This document shows, piece after piece, positions 13,166 to 27,018 of a stretch of DNA of 64,000 nucleotides; position 1 is the first letter of the stretch, and each line of letters starts with the position of its first letter. The notes beneath the pieces are model-generated. The model saw nothing but the letters and a program-made list of their open reading frames with translations, searched no databases and was not told where the DNA came from. This DNA comes from Paramecium octaurelia (lineage: Eukaryota > Ciliophora > Oligohymenophorea > Peniculida > Parameciidae): the NCBI GenBank assembly GCA_905182995.1, contig CAJJDP010000020.1:561453-625452 (forward strand), given 5' to 3'. A program made the position numbers and the translations under genes.

Positions 13166-15227
13166 ATGTTTTACTTGAATTACATCATCGCTGTTTTATT
13201 GGTGAATGCATCAGTTGCTCAATGGACAATTACGCATTATGAGGGCTATGACAAATCTTTTACCCAAAATACGTTGGATAATTACATTCAATTAAATTGT
13301 CAAGCATACAATCTGCCAATCATAGCTTAATAAGGTAGTCTACAAAAGGTTATTTCACTTAAAGACTTGTCACCTTTTGCAAAGACCAAAATTTTAGTAG
13401 AATTTATAGTTCCTCTGGATTCATATTATTCAATATAAATTTAAAATAAAACAATCAATAGCTACTAAACTTAGGAATTGGGATATGGATTTTCTATGAT
13501 AAATGAATGTTTCAATACTTCAGATTATAAGATGTTATCATTTAATTATGAATTGGAAGGAAAAAATTATACAGAAATTTCTATAAATATCTAACTTTTG
13601 GATGAGAAATCAAATTAATAAAAAAGGTATGTTGGAATTAAATAAATTCATGTGTTCTAGGTCCAGTGTCCTCAACACTGTTAGAATTGTGAAGAAACTG
13701 ATAATCGTATTATTTGTTTAGATTGCCAACAGAATTTCACTCTACAATTAAATTAAGGTGTATGCTTTTGTTAGAATTTCATATTTAAAAATCAATGTTT
13801 GTAACAATGTCCTGAAGGATACTCAGCAAACGTATACCATGGATGTACAAAAGTTGGTATTTCATTTGGTTGATTTTATTAGAATATCTGGAGACTTCCA
13901 CTTTTGGATAGAATACAAACCTCAAAATCAATAAGAATTTTGAATAATAAATGCAATTGAAGAAGTCCTCCTAAATCAGATTGGATATTGATTTAATCCT
14001 ATCTAATTTCAAAGTACTCAAAATCAAATACATTTTTAGGTTTTCTAATAATTAGAAATAATTATTAACGATATTTACCAAGGATTGATATCAAATTACT
14101 ATTCAAATTTATACCTTTCAATATTCAATATATCAGAAACTAAATGTCAGTATTCTCGTAATTGCACTCAAATCAAATTATAAACTCCCTTAATCGATGT
14201 GAACTCCTCAAACTTGAATGTAAGTATTGCGTTTAGACCCATCAAAAGCAAAGGTCATAAACAAAGATATAATCGTTTTGAAGATTTAGGAGATCCAACC
14301 AAATCTGAAGATTCTGAAATCATCATTTAAAATATCCAATTAACCCAATTGTAGATAGATGAATCTATATGTTCCCAAGAAAATTGTAAAATTTGTGACT
14401 TAAAATACATCGAATAAGATGAGTGCAAGTAATGTAAAGAAGGATTTTATTTATTTGAAAACCAATGTCTTAGTTAATGTCCAGAGGCAACTGTGTAGGA
14501 AGGGCCCCATTGCAAAACTTTCTTAAATAAATAAACTAACAGCTAACTCATATTGAAGGATATTGATATCACTCAAAGCAATTGGGCTGGAGAGACTTCT
14601 TTGTCAGACCAAAATAGTCTGTTTTAATTTAGATTCAACAAAACTAACTTGCTTTTCGGTGGCAAATGGAGAAGGTAAGAATACACTAAGATACTGATCC
14701 TTTAACCTCATTATGCATTGACTTACACATTTACAGTTAGCTACATTGATCTGTCAGGTGAGGATGAACAGACAGGATTCTTTTATTAATTAGATGGTGG
14801 AGAATACAATTTCATAAATCCAAAGGACTTGATCTAAATTGATGGCGATGCTAATAAACCAGACTCTATTGTTGAATATAGCAAGTATTTCAAACATACA
14901 AATAATGATATTATGATAACTATTGGGTGTAACACAAATGGATTTTGCTTTCTGTAAGATTATTATTTAATTATACATAAATGCACACCATATTGTAAAT
15001 CATGTACTGGACCTAGTAAATCCGAATGCTTGGAGTTTACAAGGAATTCATATGAATTTGACTATAAAACCAAATAATGCAAAGCTGGCTACTTTGAAAG
15101 CGACGATAGATTCTGCCAAAGATGTGAGGTACCTGATTGCTCAGAATGTATATCTAAATATCAGTGTCAAATATGCAAGAAAGGATGTCATCTTCATTTG
15201 CAAGGATCAAGATGCACTTGTGAATGA
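13166..15227 (+). CDS. Secreted furin-like cysteine-rich protein 2
   Basis: 669-residue paralogue-like protein. Signal peptide MFYLNYIIAVLLVNASVAQW, then alternating beta-rich regions and Cys clusters (CPQHCQNCEE, CSQENCKICDLKYIEQDEC, CTPYCKSCTG, CEVPDCSECISKYQCQIC). Introns at 13857-13882 and 14014-14039 (26 nt each) give exactly 670 codons. No C-terminal membrane segment or GPI-type tail is evident. Orientation, spacing and Cys pattern match gene 1 and gene 3, which supports local duplication. Without both introns the frame appears broken by TGA, so automated calls may split this gene. Confidence 0.85.
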
Positions 15228-15369
15228 TATTAATAATGATAATGATATTTTTTAATAAATAATTAAACCATATTTAATAATAATAATAAATCAACAGAAA
15301 TTATAATAAGATTTAGTATATATTTCTTTTTGAGTAAATAAGGCCATAGTTGTGATAATATATCATGTC

Positions 15370-16110
15370 AATGACGAATAGACATTAAAAGTATTTTGAT
15401 TTAATTTGAGTGGTCCAAATTGTCTTTATTCTAATTGAAACTTTCCTCCAAAAATTATTGGTGAATGGTTTTTCGAAAACGGAATTGTGACTATGACAGA
15501 TGAAAAGTAAATCATGCATTTGTATATAAAAATCAACACAATTAAGAGAATACGTTAAATGAAATTGGGAATATTTCTATCAACTCAGATTAATGTGAAC
15601 AATAATAAAAAAATTATATTTTTAGCAAAATCTAGGAAATAAATAAAATTATATAAGAATATCTTGACAATAACAAAAGTTGTTGGTTTAGATGAGTAAA
15701 TATGAATGTTAGAGACACGCCATCCGATTTGTAATTAGATTAGATTTTCTTTAATTAATTTGATGAAGGAATATAAATTTATTCGTGTATATTAATTAAC
15801 ATAAAATCTAAGATGAAACTTATGTTTGTGATGGTTTTGTTGAAATCAATCGGTCTAGGTCAAATGATGAAGGAATTTGGAAGGAAATAACAGGGTTGTA
15901 GATCTGAAAATTTTCGGGGTATGCAGAGTAAGTGTATAAAATATAAAAATTTTAAATATAATTTTAGTACATAAATTCTGAGGGATGTGACCGAATTCTT
16001 GTAGGGTAATTAACGGAATGAAACGATGATGACATAAATTATTATATTCTTAACAGAATTTATCAAATAAATTATAGTATATCTGTGCATTGATGTAATA
16101 TGGAAATATT
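15370..16110 (+). pseudogene. Possible decayed cysteine-rich gene remnant
   Basis: Between two intact cysteine-rich genes lies about 900 bp with protein-like peptides in changing frames broken by TGA: PPKIIGEWFFENGIVTMTDE, YVCDGFVEINRSRSNDEGIW, INSEGCDRILVGQL and, close to the next start, GCSYLS followed by ECLCRQC. I could not build a continuous model even with short introns. A degenerated extra copy of the array is the simplest reading. A multi-intron 5' extension of the downstream gene is the alternative. Confidence 0.35.
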
Positions 16111-16125
16111 TATTTAAATAACATA

Positions 16126-19100
16126 ATGAAATGGATGTAGTTACTTGTCTTGAGAATGCTTATGCAGATAGTGCATTGTGGTAAGATATTGAATATCCAT
16201 AAAGGTTGGGAACTCTTCAAATCAGAACTAATGGATAGTTCGACCTTCTCCCTTTGGAAAAACTCCAACAACTCGCCAGGTTAAAATCTTGTTCAATATT
16301 GTGACCTACAACCAAGTTTGAACTCCAAGCTTCTTCAAGGGGATACGCTTTTGAGTAGAAATATTTTAATGCCAACCTCGCGAGCATTCAGCAAAATTAG
16401 AATAAGTTTCGATCTCTATTACATAAATATATGGAGTGCAGCTGAATCTATTACTGTCTATGCCAACAGTTTATTGGTTCATTATGATAAACCGATGACT
16501 CTGGGTAATCTAGATTACCCTCTAAGATTCTGCGTTTCGAGGCCATTTGGGAGATCTTACGCTGAATAATTCTCTCGTATAGATTAGGAAATATCATTTA
16601 ATGATCCAAATTTATATATTGAAATAGCCCATGACAGAGCTTCGACAGGAACGACCAGTGAATATGGAATTGCCAATTTTGTATTGCAAGTACACTTTTG
16701 CGACGACAGATGTGAGGAGTGTGATGAAAATGAGTGTGTCTTATGTAAAATGGGATTTCAATTGATCGGAAATAAATGTGTATGTCATCAAACTTTACAA
16801 TTTTCCTACTTCAATCCTGATTTGACATGTGTCGATCACTGTCCTCTCAATTACGCATCCGATAACAATCGAATATGTTAACCGTCCATTGTTAGTGCAC
16901 TTTACTCTGATCTTGGAGAAGATACATTTACTTCTTATAAATTTAAATTTGTTGCTGATAAATATTACAGTCTAAATTAATTGATGATCAATAGCGTCGG
17001 ATCAAAGTCAATTGCAGGTATGTTTTCTAATACGGATTCAATTATTTACGACGATGTCAATTTACTACCTGCTTTTAAATATATCATCAAATTCCACCTT
17101 TATATTACTGGCAAAATATCAAAGATCTTCCCTGATACCATTTAAATACTTTTTAATTAATATGTTGTTGCTGAATTACTAGCTTACAATTAAGTTCTAC
17201 TCACATCCCCAATTGCTGAATCTACCAATGTGGCTCAACCACAATCCTGCTCTATTTCAACCTATGTCAGTTGTACTTAATACGAAATCACATTCCAAGT
17301 AGAACTGAATGAATTGGTAACAGAAATACGGTTCAAATCCAAATATTAATTAAATACTCCCTCAAGAACATGGGGAATTCGAGATTTCTACATTTCTCAA
17401 TATGAGATAACATCAAATACTATTTAATGCTCAAACAATTGTTACACTTGTGATCAATCTAAACTCAATGTGTGTTTATCTTGTTCAGGAACTTTGAAAT
17501 TATTTAATGGTAATTGTGTATCTTAATGTCCAAATTACACCGTCACTAATGGAAACTCTTGTGATGATTCCTAACTTACCTAGCTTAACGAGAAATATCT
17601 ATTAAACATGTATCATGACATGAATTATTATCGTTAAGATACGATACCACCACAATTAGAAATAAGATCATCGTATTTTATGAATCGTATCATTTTAGGA
17701 GGGTATGGGATGTGGAAAAATGAATAAATATACCTTAACATCCTCCATGACAAATTAATTTATAAGGTAAAAGTGTACTTCAATTTGGTGTTCATCGATT
17801 CAACTAATAACTAGATCTTATTTCGTACTAGTGTCAATAATGAATTGCCACAATACAGTATGTTTGGAAGCAGCACTTCAGTTGGGAATCAAGTTGGTTA
17901 AACCTAAGTGGAAGTAGTTTAGATTGTTTCATATGTGAAAAGCTTTGAGTCCACTAAAGAACTCAGACTTCATTTGCAATGCATTCAAGGAATTGATACT
18001 GAAGCTTATTGTGGAATCTATGATTTTAGAATAATTGTGTCGACATGTCAAGATAATTGCCTAAATTGTGATGAGCATGGAAATTGTCTAAATGAAATCG
18101 ATACCATAAGTCAAGACATCAATGGTTGTAAAGCTGGCTATTTTTAAGAGTAGGATGAATGTATATAATGCATTTAAGGATGTACATTATGCACTAGCAG
18201 AGATAAATGTCAGGCTTGCAAAGCAGGATACGAATTAAGATACAATACTTGTTTTTGTAGTTTAGCAAAAGAAAGAATAGACTATTGTGAATAAACGAAT
18301 TGTTTCCATAATTGTAAAACCTGTACCACAACAAAAGAAAGCTATGGAATTTGGAAATAATAGCATCCCAAGAGTTGTTTATCGTGTGATGAGTCTAAAA
18401 GTTTATGGCTTAATGTAAATTAATGTAGTTGTTTGGATGGATATTACATGGAGGGATTCAGCTGTTATTTATGCTTACCGACTTGTTTGAAATGTTATCA
18501 GTAGGCTAGAGTTTGTACAGCTTGTCATCCTGGATAGAATAGAGTGTTAGATAAGGAGTAATGTCGATGTCAGAATGGCTATTTTTAAGAAGACAATGAT
18601 TTGGTTTGTGCCAAATGTAGTAATTTATGTTAGAATTGTAATTTCACAAAAGATTAATGTAATGCATGTTATTCCAGTCAGAATAGAAGATTAAATGTCG
18701 ATCAATGTATTTGCATGGATGGATTCTATGATAGTGGAGATCTAGTATGCAAAAGTATGAATTCATTAATAAACAATAGAATGTCCTTCTAAATGCAAGA
18801 CTTGTTTAAATGAAACTACTTGTTTAACTTGCGATGAAACTTAATTCAGACTATTAAGTATAGATAATGTTTCTTGCACTTGCTAATCTGGTTATTTTGA
18901 TTAAAGTCCTGAGACTACCTGTGGAAGTATGCAATTTATTTGATGTTTAGAATGCCACTCAAGTTGCTTAGAGTGCAAATAGAATAATAATTTGCAATCA
19001 TGCACGAGATGTCCTACTACAAGAGAACCTAAATATCATAGTGGTAGTAGTGTAAACTAATTTGAATGCAAATGCAGAAGAGGATATTATGAAATAAATG

Positions 19101-21361
19101 AATAACAATGTTCTAGTTGTGCAGACTTTTTGAATCCGCCAATTAGTCATTATTGTTATTCAAATTGTGGGGATGGTATTCTTTAGTGGAATGAAGATTG
19201 TGATGATGGTAATAATGTTGATAGAGATAATTGTTATAAATGTTTACATGGCAATTCATTTTGTTTTGATTACACTTGTACTGGATGTTTAGCCGGACAA
19301 TGTACAGGTTGCATAGATGGATTCTATTTAACTTAGGAATTCATTTGTTTGCCATGCAATTCAAGTTGTAAGACTTGTGTTGAAAGAGCAGACAATTGCA
19401 CTGATTGCATCATCTACAAAGAAGATTAATCTGGATGTGTGATATGTGATCAAAATGTGGGATTACAGATAGTTGATTCTGAATGTGTTCCCATTTGTGG
19501 AGATGCCATTAAAGTTGAATAAGAAGAATGTGATGATGGTAATTTAACACCTGGAGATGGCTGTGATTAAGCCTGTAAAATTGAACCAGGTTATGAATGT
19601 GGATCTCATTGTGAAAAAGTTACTTATCCCAATATTATATTAGAAGTCAACACATCAGATAAGAAGTTTGACAAACAAAGACTGGTGAGAATCAAAACAG
19701 ATTCTCTGGTTTCTATCAGTGGAAGCATAGGCTCTATTTTTGCATTCAAAATCAACAATTGTGATGACTACGATCTTAACCTTGTTGACTTGACTCAATA
19801 CTCAGAAAAATTCACTAAATTATTCCTAGAATTGACAATAACATTCAAATAGTCTGTGCCAGATCCAGAACTAGTGTGTTAGATTGTTAACTAGAATGCT
19901 GTGTTCAATTAGGATGGTCATACATTTGGAGAGAAGAACTACATGATCGAATTAAAGGAATTTGAAAAACCTTCCACTTCAACTGAGTAGGTCACTGATG
20001 GATTGATGAAACTGAGCAAGTATGTACTTTATTTGCTTTTGGGATTGGCAATATTGGCATTCTTATTTGGAGGGCTGGACATCTTCTGGAATCTGTTGGA
20101 TGCCTTATAATTGGTATCATACCTTCAGTTCTTCAATGTTTAGTATCCTTATAATGTGCATAATTACTTCACAATTTTTGGATTTGCTTAATTTGACTTT
20201 ATTAAGAATTACTTGGATTTGGAGACATTCATCAGTCAATATGTGAATACTCCAGATGCAGATCCTAAGTTCAGAGATCAAGGGTATTCAACTGTATTTT
20301 ATGTGAATATCATTCCAGTACTTACCGTATTTGTCACTACTCTTCTCACTTACGTTGTCTGTACTGCATTGTTGTCAACGTTAACTAAGTTTTCACATTC
20401 CTTTGTGTATGTGCCTCTCAATTCATAGGAATAGAGCATCTGCACTTTCTTCGTTTACAGGATCACAAGAAACATCTAAATCCAATTGTTGCGTTTCAAT
20501 AAAGCCATTTCATCAGGTCTGATTAGAACGTTCATGGCTGTAGCCTTTGATTACAACCTTGCCTTCTTTTTATAACTGAAGGATTTCATATTGAGTGATC
20601 CCATTCTATTCACTAGTTTTCTCTTTTGTTTATTAGCCATAGCAGTAGAATTGACATTCATTTCTATGGCCATCAACTTCATGTCCAAACCAGCCTTCGT
20701 GTTTAAACAAAAATTGAGTTTGGATAACTTCGGAGCTATTTATGAAGGGATCAAATTAGAATAGAATCCATTCACCTATTATTTCAACATAGTACTACTC
20801 TTTAAAAAAATACTGTTCATGCTTTGTCTAGTGATGTTCTATTCATCTCCCTGTTTACAAGTGGGATTAGTATCTCTTCTGAACATTGCGATGGCTCTTT
20901 ACCTCATAAAGGTTCAGCCCTTGTAAGACAAAGATGAATAGTACAAGCAAGTGGGCTCTGAAATTTTGATATGGCTTGCCGAAATGCTTATCTTAGGTTA
21001 TGCTATTAATGAATAATCAAATTCCCTTAGTGTAGACTCACAACTCACTATTGGTTGGTTTGTGATTGCTTTAACTTCCTGTCTAATCATTTTCCAACTA
21101 TTCATCGATGTCAAATAACATGTCGGTTTCCTAATTAATGAATATGCCATCGTTAAAAAGTTCTTCTACAAAGTCAAGAGAATGTTTTCCAGAAGGGAAC
21201 CTGAATTAGAGGAATAGAATATTTTCCTCAAAGGAAGAAGAAGAATGGGAATTGAGAATACGACCTCCCAAACCAATATCATGACAAATAAGTTAAGAAA
21301 TCCAAGTAATTTCAGATAAGGAAGAATGGTAACTTTTACCATCAGCTCAAGTAGCAGCTGA
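16126..21361 (+). CDS. Giant cysteine-rich membrane protein with DUF4215 repeats
   Basis: 1728-residue protein. The start MKWMQLLVLRMLMQIVHCGK could be a weak signal peptide. About 650 residues with three Cys-cluster/beta units follow, then a dense furin-like array. Two DUF4215-type (Myxococcus cysteine-rich) repeats read CGDGILQWNEDCDDGNNVD and CGDAIKVEQEECDDGNLTPG. A C-terminal multi-pass domain of roughly six or seven hydrophobic helices follows (for example YVLYLLLGLAILAFLFGG and IIPVLTVFVTTLLTYVV), with a short basic cytoplasmic tail. Introns at 18755-18779 and 18927-18950 give exactly 1729 codons. A receptor-like surface protein is inferred; the ligand is unknown. The first residues are uncertain because remnant sequence lies directly upstream. 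A homologue with the same layout lies at 36559-41662 (-). Confidence 0.88.
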
Positions 21362-21407
21362 TTAAATCTAAATCTTTTCCTGTGTATATTGTTTATATAT
21401 TTATACA

Positions 21408-22663
21408 TCATTAAATTAATTATTCATAGTCATTTATTATGCCTTCCACTATTCCCATACTCTCCTAAAAGTGTTGAATCTTAACTCCAAACTTCTCGTA
21501 TTGATAAAGATAGGCTCTCTCTTAAATCATTTAATTTGCTCTGTCTGATATCTAATTTAATGATTCTACTATGTTGCTCGAATTATGCAGCACTGTTATT
21601 GATTTCTCATTCTTATTAAACTGATGTTCATCCTGCACTGTGTTCCAATTGAACTAATGCTTTTTCACATCATTCCCTCTTGCAATCATCAACTGCTTGA
21701 ATGGCTATTATCCCTTCTTATGCCAATTGATATTGTATTCCTTTGTTCCAGTCATCACCATCTGCTAAATTCGCTTTTCCAAGGCAGACCAAGTGTCATT
21801 CTGGAAAGCCTTGGATTGCTAAGGCAATTGCGGAATCTAATTTAACTAAAGTAACTTGTATTGATTGTTAGTTATATTCAATAACTCCTGCACATATTGC
21901 AGATTATTATGAAATGTACTGTACACCTGATTTGTTAGACAAGGCCAAAAGAAACTGGCCAAATTGGTGGACATCACCTAATTGATATCATTCAAACTTG
22001 GACTCTTCAAATTTAAGAGATTATTGCATAAAGCTTGAGCTTCATCATTTTGTAATAAAATTATCCCTTCGCTGTGCTAATAGATTGAACCTATGGTCAA
22101 GACTGTGTTTAAGGATTGCAATATCACTTCTCCTGTTAAATGAGGCATTACGCAAATGTTAAACAATTCGATCTCAGGGTATCGATCAGCCATCAATTCC
22201 AATATATACGATCCTAAACCAGAACCAGTCCCACCTGCCAATGAAGATATGAAGAACAAGGATTCCAAATATCCGCACTCCTCCAACAAACTATCCATTA
22301 TCTGAAGAATCGCATTCTTATTTGCAGGACCATGATTGTTAAATCCATATGCCCAATTGTTTCCTGATCCCTCCTATTTTGTCAAACTAAATGCTGAATG
22401 AATATTCTCTTATACCCTTATCATAATATTCAGCTTTGAGACATCTATCCACTACTTTAGGCTCCATGTCAATCAACAATGATTTTGCAATCTATTTGTT
22501 TTTCCGCTCAAAAAAGAAAATTTCATTCAGAAGAGCCTAAGCTCCTGGACTAGACATTTGAGTTCTATAATCCAATAAGTTATTACTCTTAAATCATAAA
22601 ATCAAACAACGCATGTCCAATCTAGTTACCACATTATCCTAATTAAATAAAACCTAAGGACAT
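21408..22663 (-). CDS. Delta-tubulin
   Basis: 403-residue tubulin-family GTPase. It opens with FIQLGQCGNQIGHALFD, closest to delta-tubulin in the H1 region, and carries the nucleotide-binding glycine loop AGGTGSGLGSYI and LLIDMEPKV. Two 22-nt introns (22565-22586 and 22394-22415) give exactly 404 codons. The C-terminus lacks the acidic tail of alpha/beta tubulins. Delta-tubulin is needed for triplet microtubules of basal bodies in Paramecium and other ciliated cells (established knowledge). It is convergent with the giant Cys-rich gene, with only 46 bp between stops. Confidence 0.88.
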
Positions 22664-22691
22664 TTTATTAATATTTATAATAGTATATATT

Positions 22692-23126
22692 TCACTTAAA
22701 TAATTTATTCTCTATCGCGAAGTTCAAGGATTCAAAGAATTTTAGTTGCTTTCTTTACGTTTCAAATTATAAGTAAGTACTCTAAGAGCCTTGGAATACT
22801 AGGTGCAATCGATTCTTCTTTAATTACTAAACAAAAGTAAGATTCCTCAATTCGTACATCTCCACCTATTACCCGTTCTCTTGTATCTTCAACTACCCTT
22901 TGCTAATACAGAGATCTTGATTATTCTATATTTTCTGTGGTTTTCGCAGATACTGAAGATAGGTATTATCTGTGGGGTTGGTGAATATTTGATCCTTATC
23001 AATCTGTTGAATTATCAAAGGTCTTTGCGGTTTCAATTTTTGATCCAAAATTGATCTGATCTCCTCCAATTGCATCTACTATCGTTCTTTCATCACTATT
23101 TGATTCTCCATGTCGACGATGTTCAT
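22692..23126 (-). CDS. Hypothetical protein, 144 aa
   Basis: Uninterrupted 145-codon frame starting MNIVDMENQIVMKERQQMQL and ending FAIENKLFK. Charged, Gln-rich and helical at the N-terminus, with no membrane segment or motif recognised. Part of the 3' half also gives a protein-like reading in another frame (EESYFCLVIKEESIAPSIPR), so an intron that switches frame cannot be excluded, although I found none of suitable length. It lies 28 bp upstream of delta-tubulin in the same orientation. Confidence 0.5.
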
Positions 23127-23191
23127 AGATCAAATAAGACCTTTTTATTCTTTTTAATTTATTTATATTCTAATTTTAAATATATTTATTT

Positions 23192-24003
23192 ATGACAGAT
23201 ATAAACTTAAGAGAGAACTTTCTCAAATAGCACAAATTCATCTCCATCTTCCTATGCTACCCAATCAAAACTCTTATTAGATTCTAACAAAAGCATGGAA
23301 CACTTTTGCAAGATTCATTGAAATTAATTTATAAAGAAGGTGGTCTCAAGCGATTTTATAGTGGTAATTCAGCGTGATTTTCATAGGGTTCTTTTATAGA
23401 TATATTAGTAAAAGTGCAGAATTTATAGTGCTTCTGGAAGCTTTGAATTCATGGTCAAACATTACGCAAAATAATGTAAATCCAATAAACTTGTTATTAT
23501 CCTTTGTGATGGCGGCTACAATTCAGTAGACTTTTGTACCATTCAATTCTTTGTATTACTTTTAACAAGTTTACGGACATACTGATGGAAAAGAGCTTTT
23601 ATTTTATAAAGTCAAATAAAATGGTGCATTAGTTTTTTATCATGGATTTTGGTCTTTTTTGTGTGGAAGCTTTTTTGGAGGTTTAGGAGCATTTCCTGCA
23701 TTGTAAAATTACTAAAATTATAATACTCAAGAAGAAAATAAAAAGGGTGAATATTCTATGTTTTATTTATTTTCTGCTTTTCTAACTGCAGAAGTAATCT
23801 CAAATCCATTCAAAATCTTGGCCATTTAAAAGCTGACTAGTATAGAGTGTAGATCCTACGCATAAATTTAACATTAACTAATGCAAGAACAAGGCTACCA
23901 ATGGATTTTTCGTTCTGTGGATACTAAACTTCTTTATTCCTTTTTAAAAACTTTATTTATTGTATATGCCTTTGACTATAAAAAATTATCAAGAGAATTA
24001 TGA
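23192..24003 (+). CDS. Divergent mitochondrial-carrier-family protein
   Basis: 262-residue protein. The N-terminus resembles a mitochondrial carrier (SLC25) repeat: YPIKTLIRF in place of the PxDxxKxR signature, followed by LQDSLKLIYKEGGLKRFYSG, typical of the region after the first helix. Later hydrophobic stretches (LLLSFVMAATIQQTFVPF, AFLTAEVISNPFKILA) fit further helices. One intron after RFYSG gives exactly 263 codons. The canonical acidic residue of the signature is missing, so transport by the usual salt-bridge mechanism is doubtful. It may be a degenerate carrier or MTCH-like outer-membrane relative. The gene converges on the flavoprotein gene, with 54 bp between stops. Confidence 0.6.
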
Positions 24004-24057
24004 GATTATTATAAATGTATTTTGATATTCATTTCACAATAACATGTATAATATTTA

Positions 24058-25173
<1,116 letters not shown>

Positions 25174-25431
25174 TTTTATTTTAATAAATGATATCTTCTA
25201 TAATTAAATTTATTCAAATTCGATTAAACTACAGACGAAGACGTAAATTCTTATTTGTGACTGATATCGCAATTTGCATGGCAAATAATTCACTAATTAG
25301 GAATATTAAGCTGGATATTAAAAAATGAATGAACACATAATTATACTATTTTTATTTCAATATATAAAATATATTTAACAGTAAATGAAGTAAACATTTC
25401 TAGTTATTCTTACTCTAGTTAAACTCCATCA

Positions 25432-26471
25432 ATGAGATAAATGTAGTAATATGGATCATAAGGATATCCATAGTAATTGTAGTAGTATGGCTCTCCAAAA
25501 GCTGCGATTCCGTAAGTTTATTGTAATATAAATTAGTTCGTTCTAATAGACAGCTCAAAACCAATAATTGCAGACGTAAATAATTGATATATATGGAAGA
25601 TAATAAAGCAGACAAGGAAATAGAGCAGATGTTCATCATTTTGAGAGACCCCTGTAAGTAGTGCCATAAGAGGATATTGAATAAAAGTGGAAGGAGAAAT
25701 GCTGTATCTATTTAGAATTATGAATGATAGTAAGACTAGAAATGCATGTATATGAATTACAAGTAGAGATTTAAAGACTGAGATTGCAAAATAGTGGTGG
25801 CTAGATTACATACATCTAGGATGACACAAGAGTAATTTAGATATTTAGAGAGTTAGATTAATGAGTTAATGTAGGCAAATAAGGAGATAAGGAATCAAGA
25901 ATAATAGATGAGAATACAAAATAAATAATTGTTAGAGGATTTGGAATCTTGGAAATCCAGGTATAAGTTGCTTTAGGAGTCGAATTCAAAGAGTTCAGGC
26001 TTGGATGAAGAGATAAGATAGTTGAAGAAGAAGATAAATGAGTTAACCGAGGATCTAGCAGGCAGTCATGAATAAATCTAATCGAGAGATAATGATATTT
26101 TGAATTTGAAGCAATTGTTGCATGATAAAGACAATGAGTTGGATTAATTGGATGCTCGTATCAGAGAATTGGAAATGATGTGTGAGAATTATTCCCAATC
26201 TGAAACACAAATAATCAGTCTCTAAGGAGAAGTGGAATTGTGGAAGAAAAAGTTCAAATAGGTGAATGAGTAGAACTCAGATTTGGCAGAGAAGTTGACT
26301 ATGGCTGAAACATAATTAGAAGCTATTAAAAAGAGGTAGGTGACTGTCACCAAGGAAACTGAAGTTAGAAAGAGTGGCACTCATGGAGGAGGAACTACTA
26401 CATCGTATGAATAGAATGTAATAAAGGGTGCTTAATTATTGCACCCAAGAGGTTCATAATATTTAAAATGA
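25432..26471 (+). CDS. Gln/Tyr-rich head plus long coiled coil
   Basis: About 317 residues. The N-terminus MRQMQQYGSQGYPQQLQQYG is low-complexity. A short segment (ADVHHFERPLQVVPQEDI) follows, then about 230 residues of coiled coil (ELQVEIQRLRLQNS onward) and a Gly/Thr-rich end (SGTHGGGTTTSYEQ). The model needs three introns: 25 nt, 27 nt and one of 34 nt (acceptor AAG) near 25.80-25.83 kb. Only then is the length a multiple of three (318 codons). The third intron is the least certain. The start could lie further upstream, because the frame stays open a few codons. No family recognised. The RPS23 gene starts 49 bp downstream on the same strand. Confidence 0.65.
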
Positions 26472-26520
26472 ATATTTTTGAAAAAACAAATTAAATAAAA
26501 TCTTTTTTTTATTTTTTATC

Positions 26521-26972
26521 ATGGGTGTTGGTAAACCTAGAGGTATGAGAGCTGGAAGAAAGCTCAAAGATCACAGAAGAGTTAACAGATGGGCTGATAA
26601 GGAATACAATAAGGCTATGATTGGATCAAGATATAAAAATCCATTTATGGGTGCATCACATGCTAAGGGATTGGTTGTTGAAAAAATCGGAGTGTAATTA
26701 TAATATTCTATCATCTTAGTGAATCCAAACAGCCAAACTCTGCCGTCAGAAAGTGTGTTAGAGTATTGCTCAAGAAAAATGGTAAAAAAATATCAGCCTT
26801 CGTTCCAAAGGATGGTTGTTTGAACTTTTTAAATGAAAACGACGAAGTTACAGTAGCTGGATTCGGAAGAAAAGGACATGCAGTCGGTGATATTCCAGGG
26901 GTCAGATTCAAGATTATTGCTGTTAAAGGAAAGTCACTTTTGGCTTTGTGGTTGGGCAAGGTTGAAAAATGA
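26521..26972 (+). CDS. RPS23: 40S ribosomal protein S23 (uS12)
   Basis: 141-residue protein, nearly colinear with eukaryotic uS12. It has [20 protein letters not shown] at the start, the conserved loop [13 protein letters not shown] with Lys-Pro-Asn-Ser, [20 protein letters not shown], and the C-terminal ALWLGKVEK. uS12 sits at the decoding centre of the small subunit. One 26-nt intron (26694-26719) lies between Gly and Glu of KIGVESKQPN, where splicing exactly restores the family sequence. This is one of the firmest anchors for intron size and splice signals in the window. Confidence 0.97.
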
Positions 26973-27018
26973 TAGTACAGATACATTAAATATATAAATT
27001 GAAGATCTCTAAAAAAGC

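Noticed and set aside
22077-22298. Separate short ORF with the tubulin GGTGSG motif
   Set aside because: It is an internal piece of delta-tubulin cut by TAA/TAG glutamines when read with the standard code.
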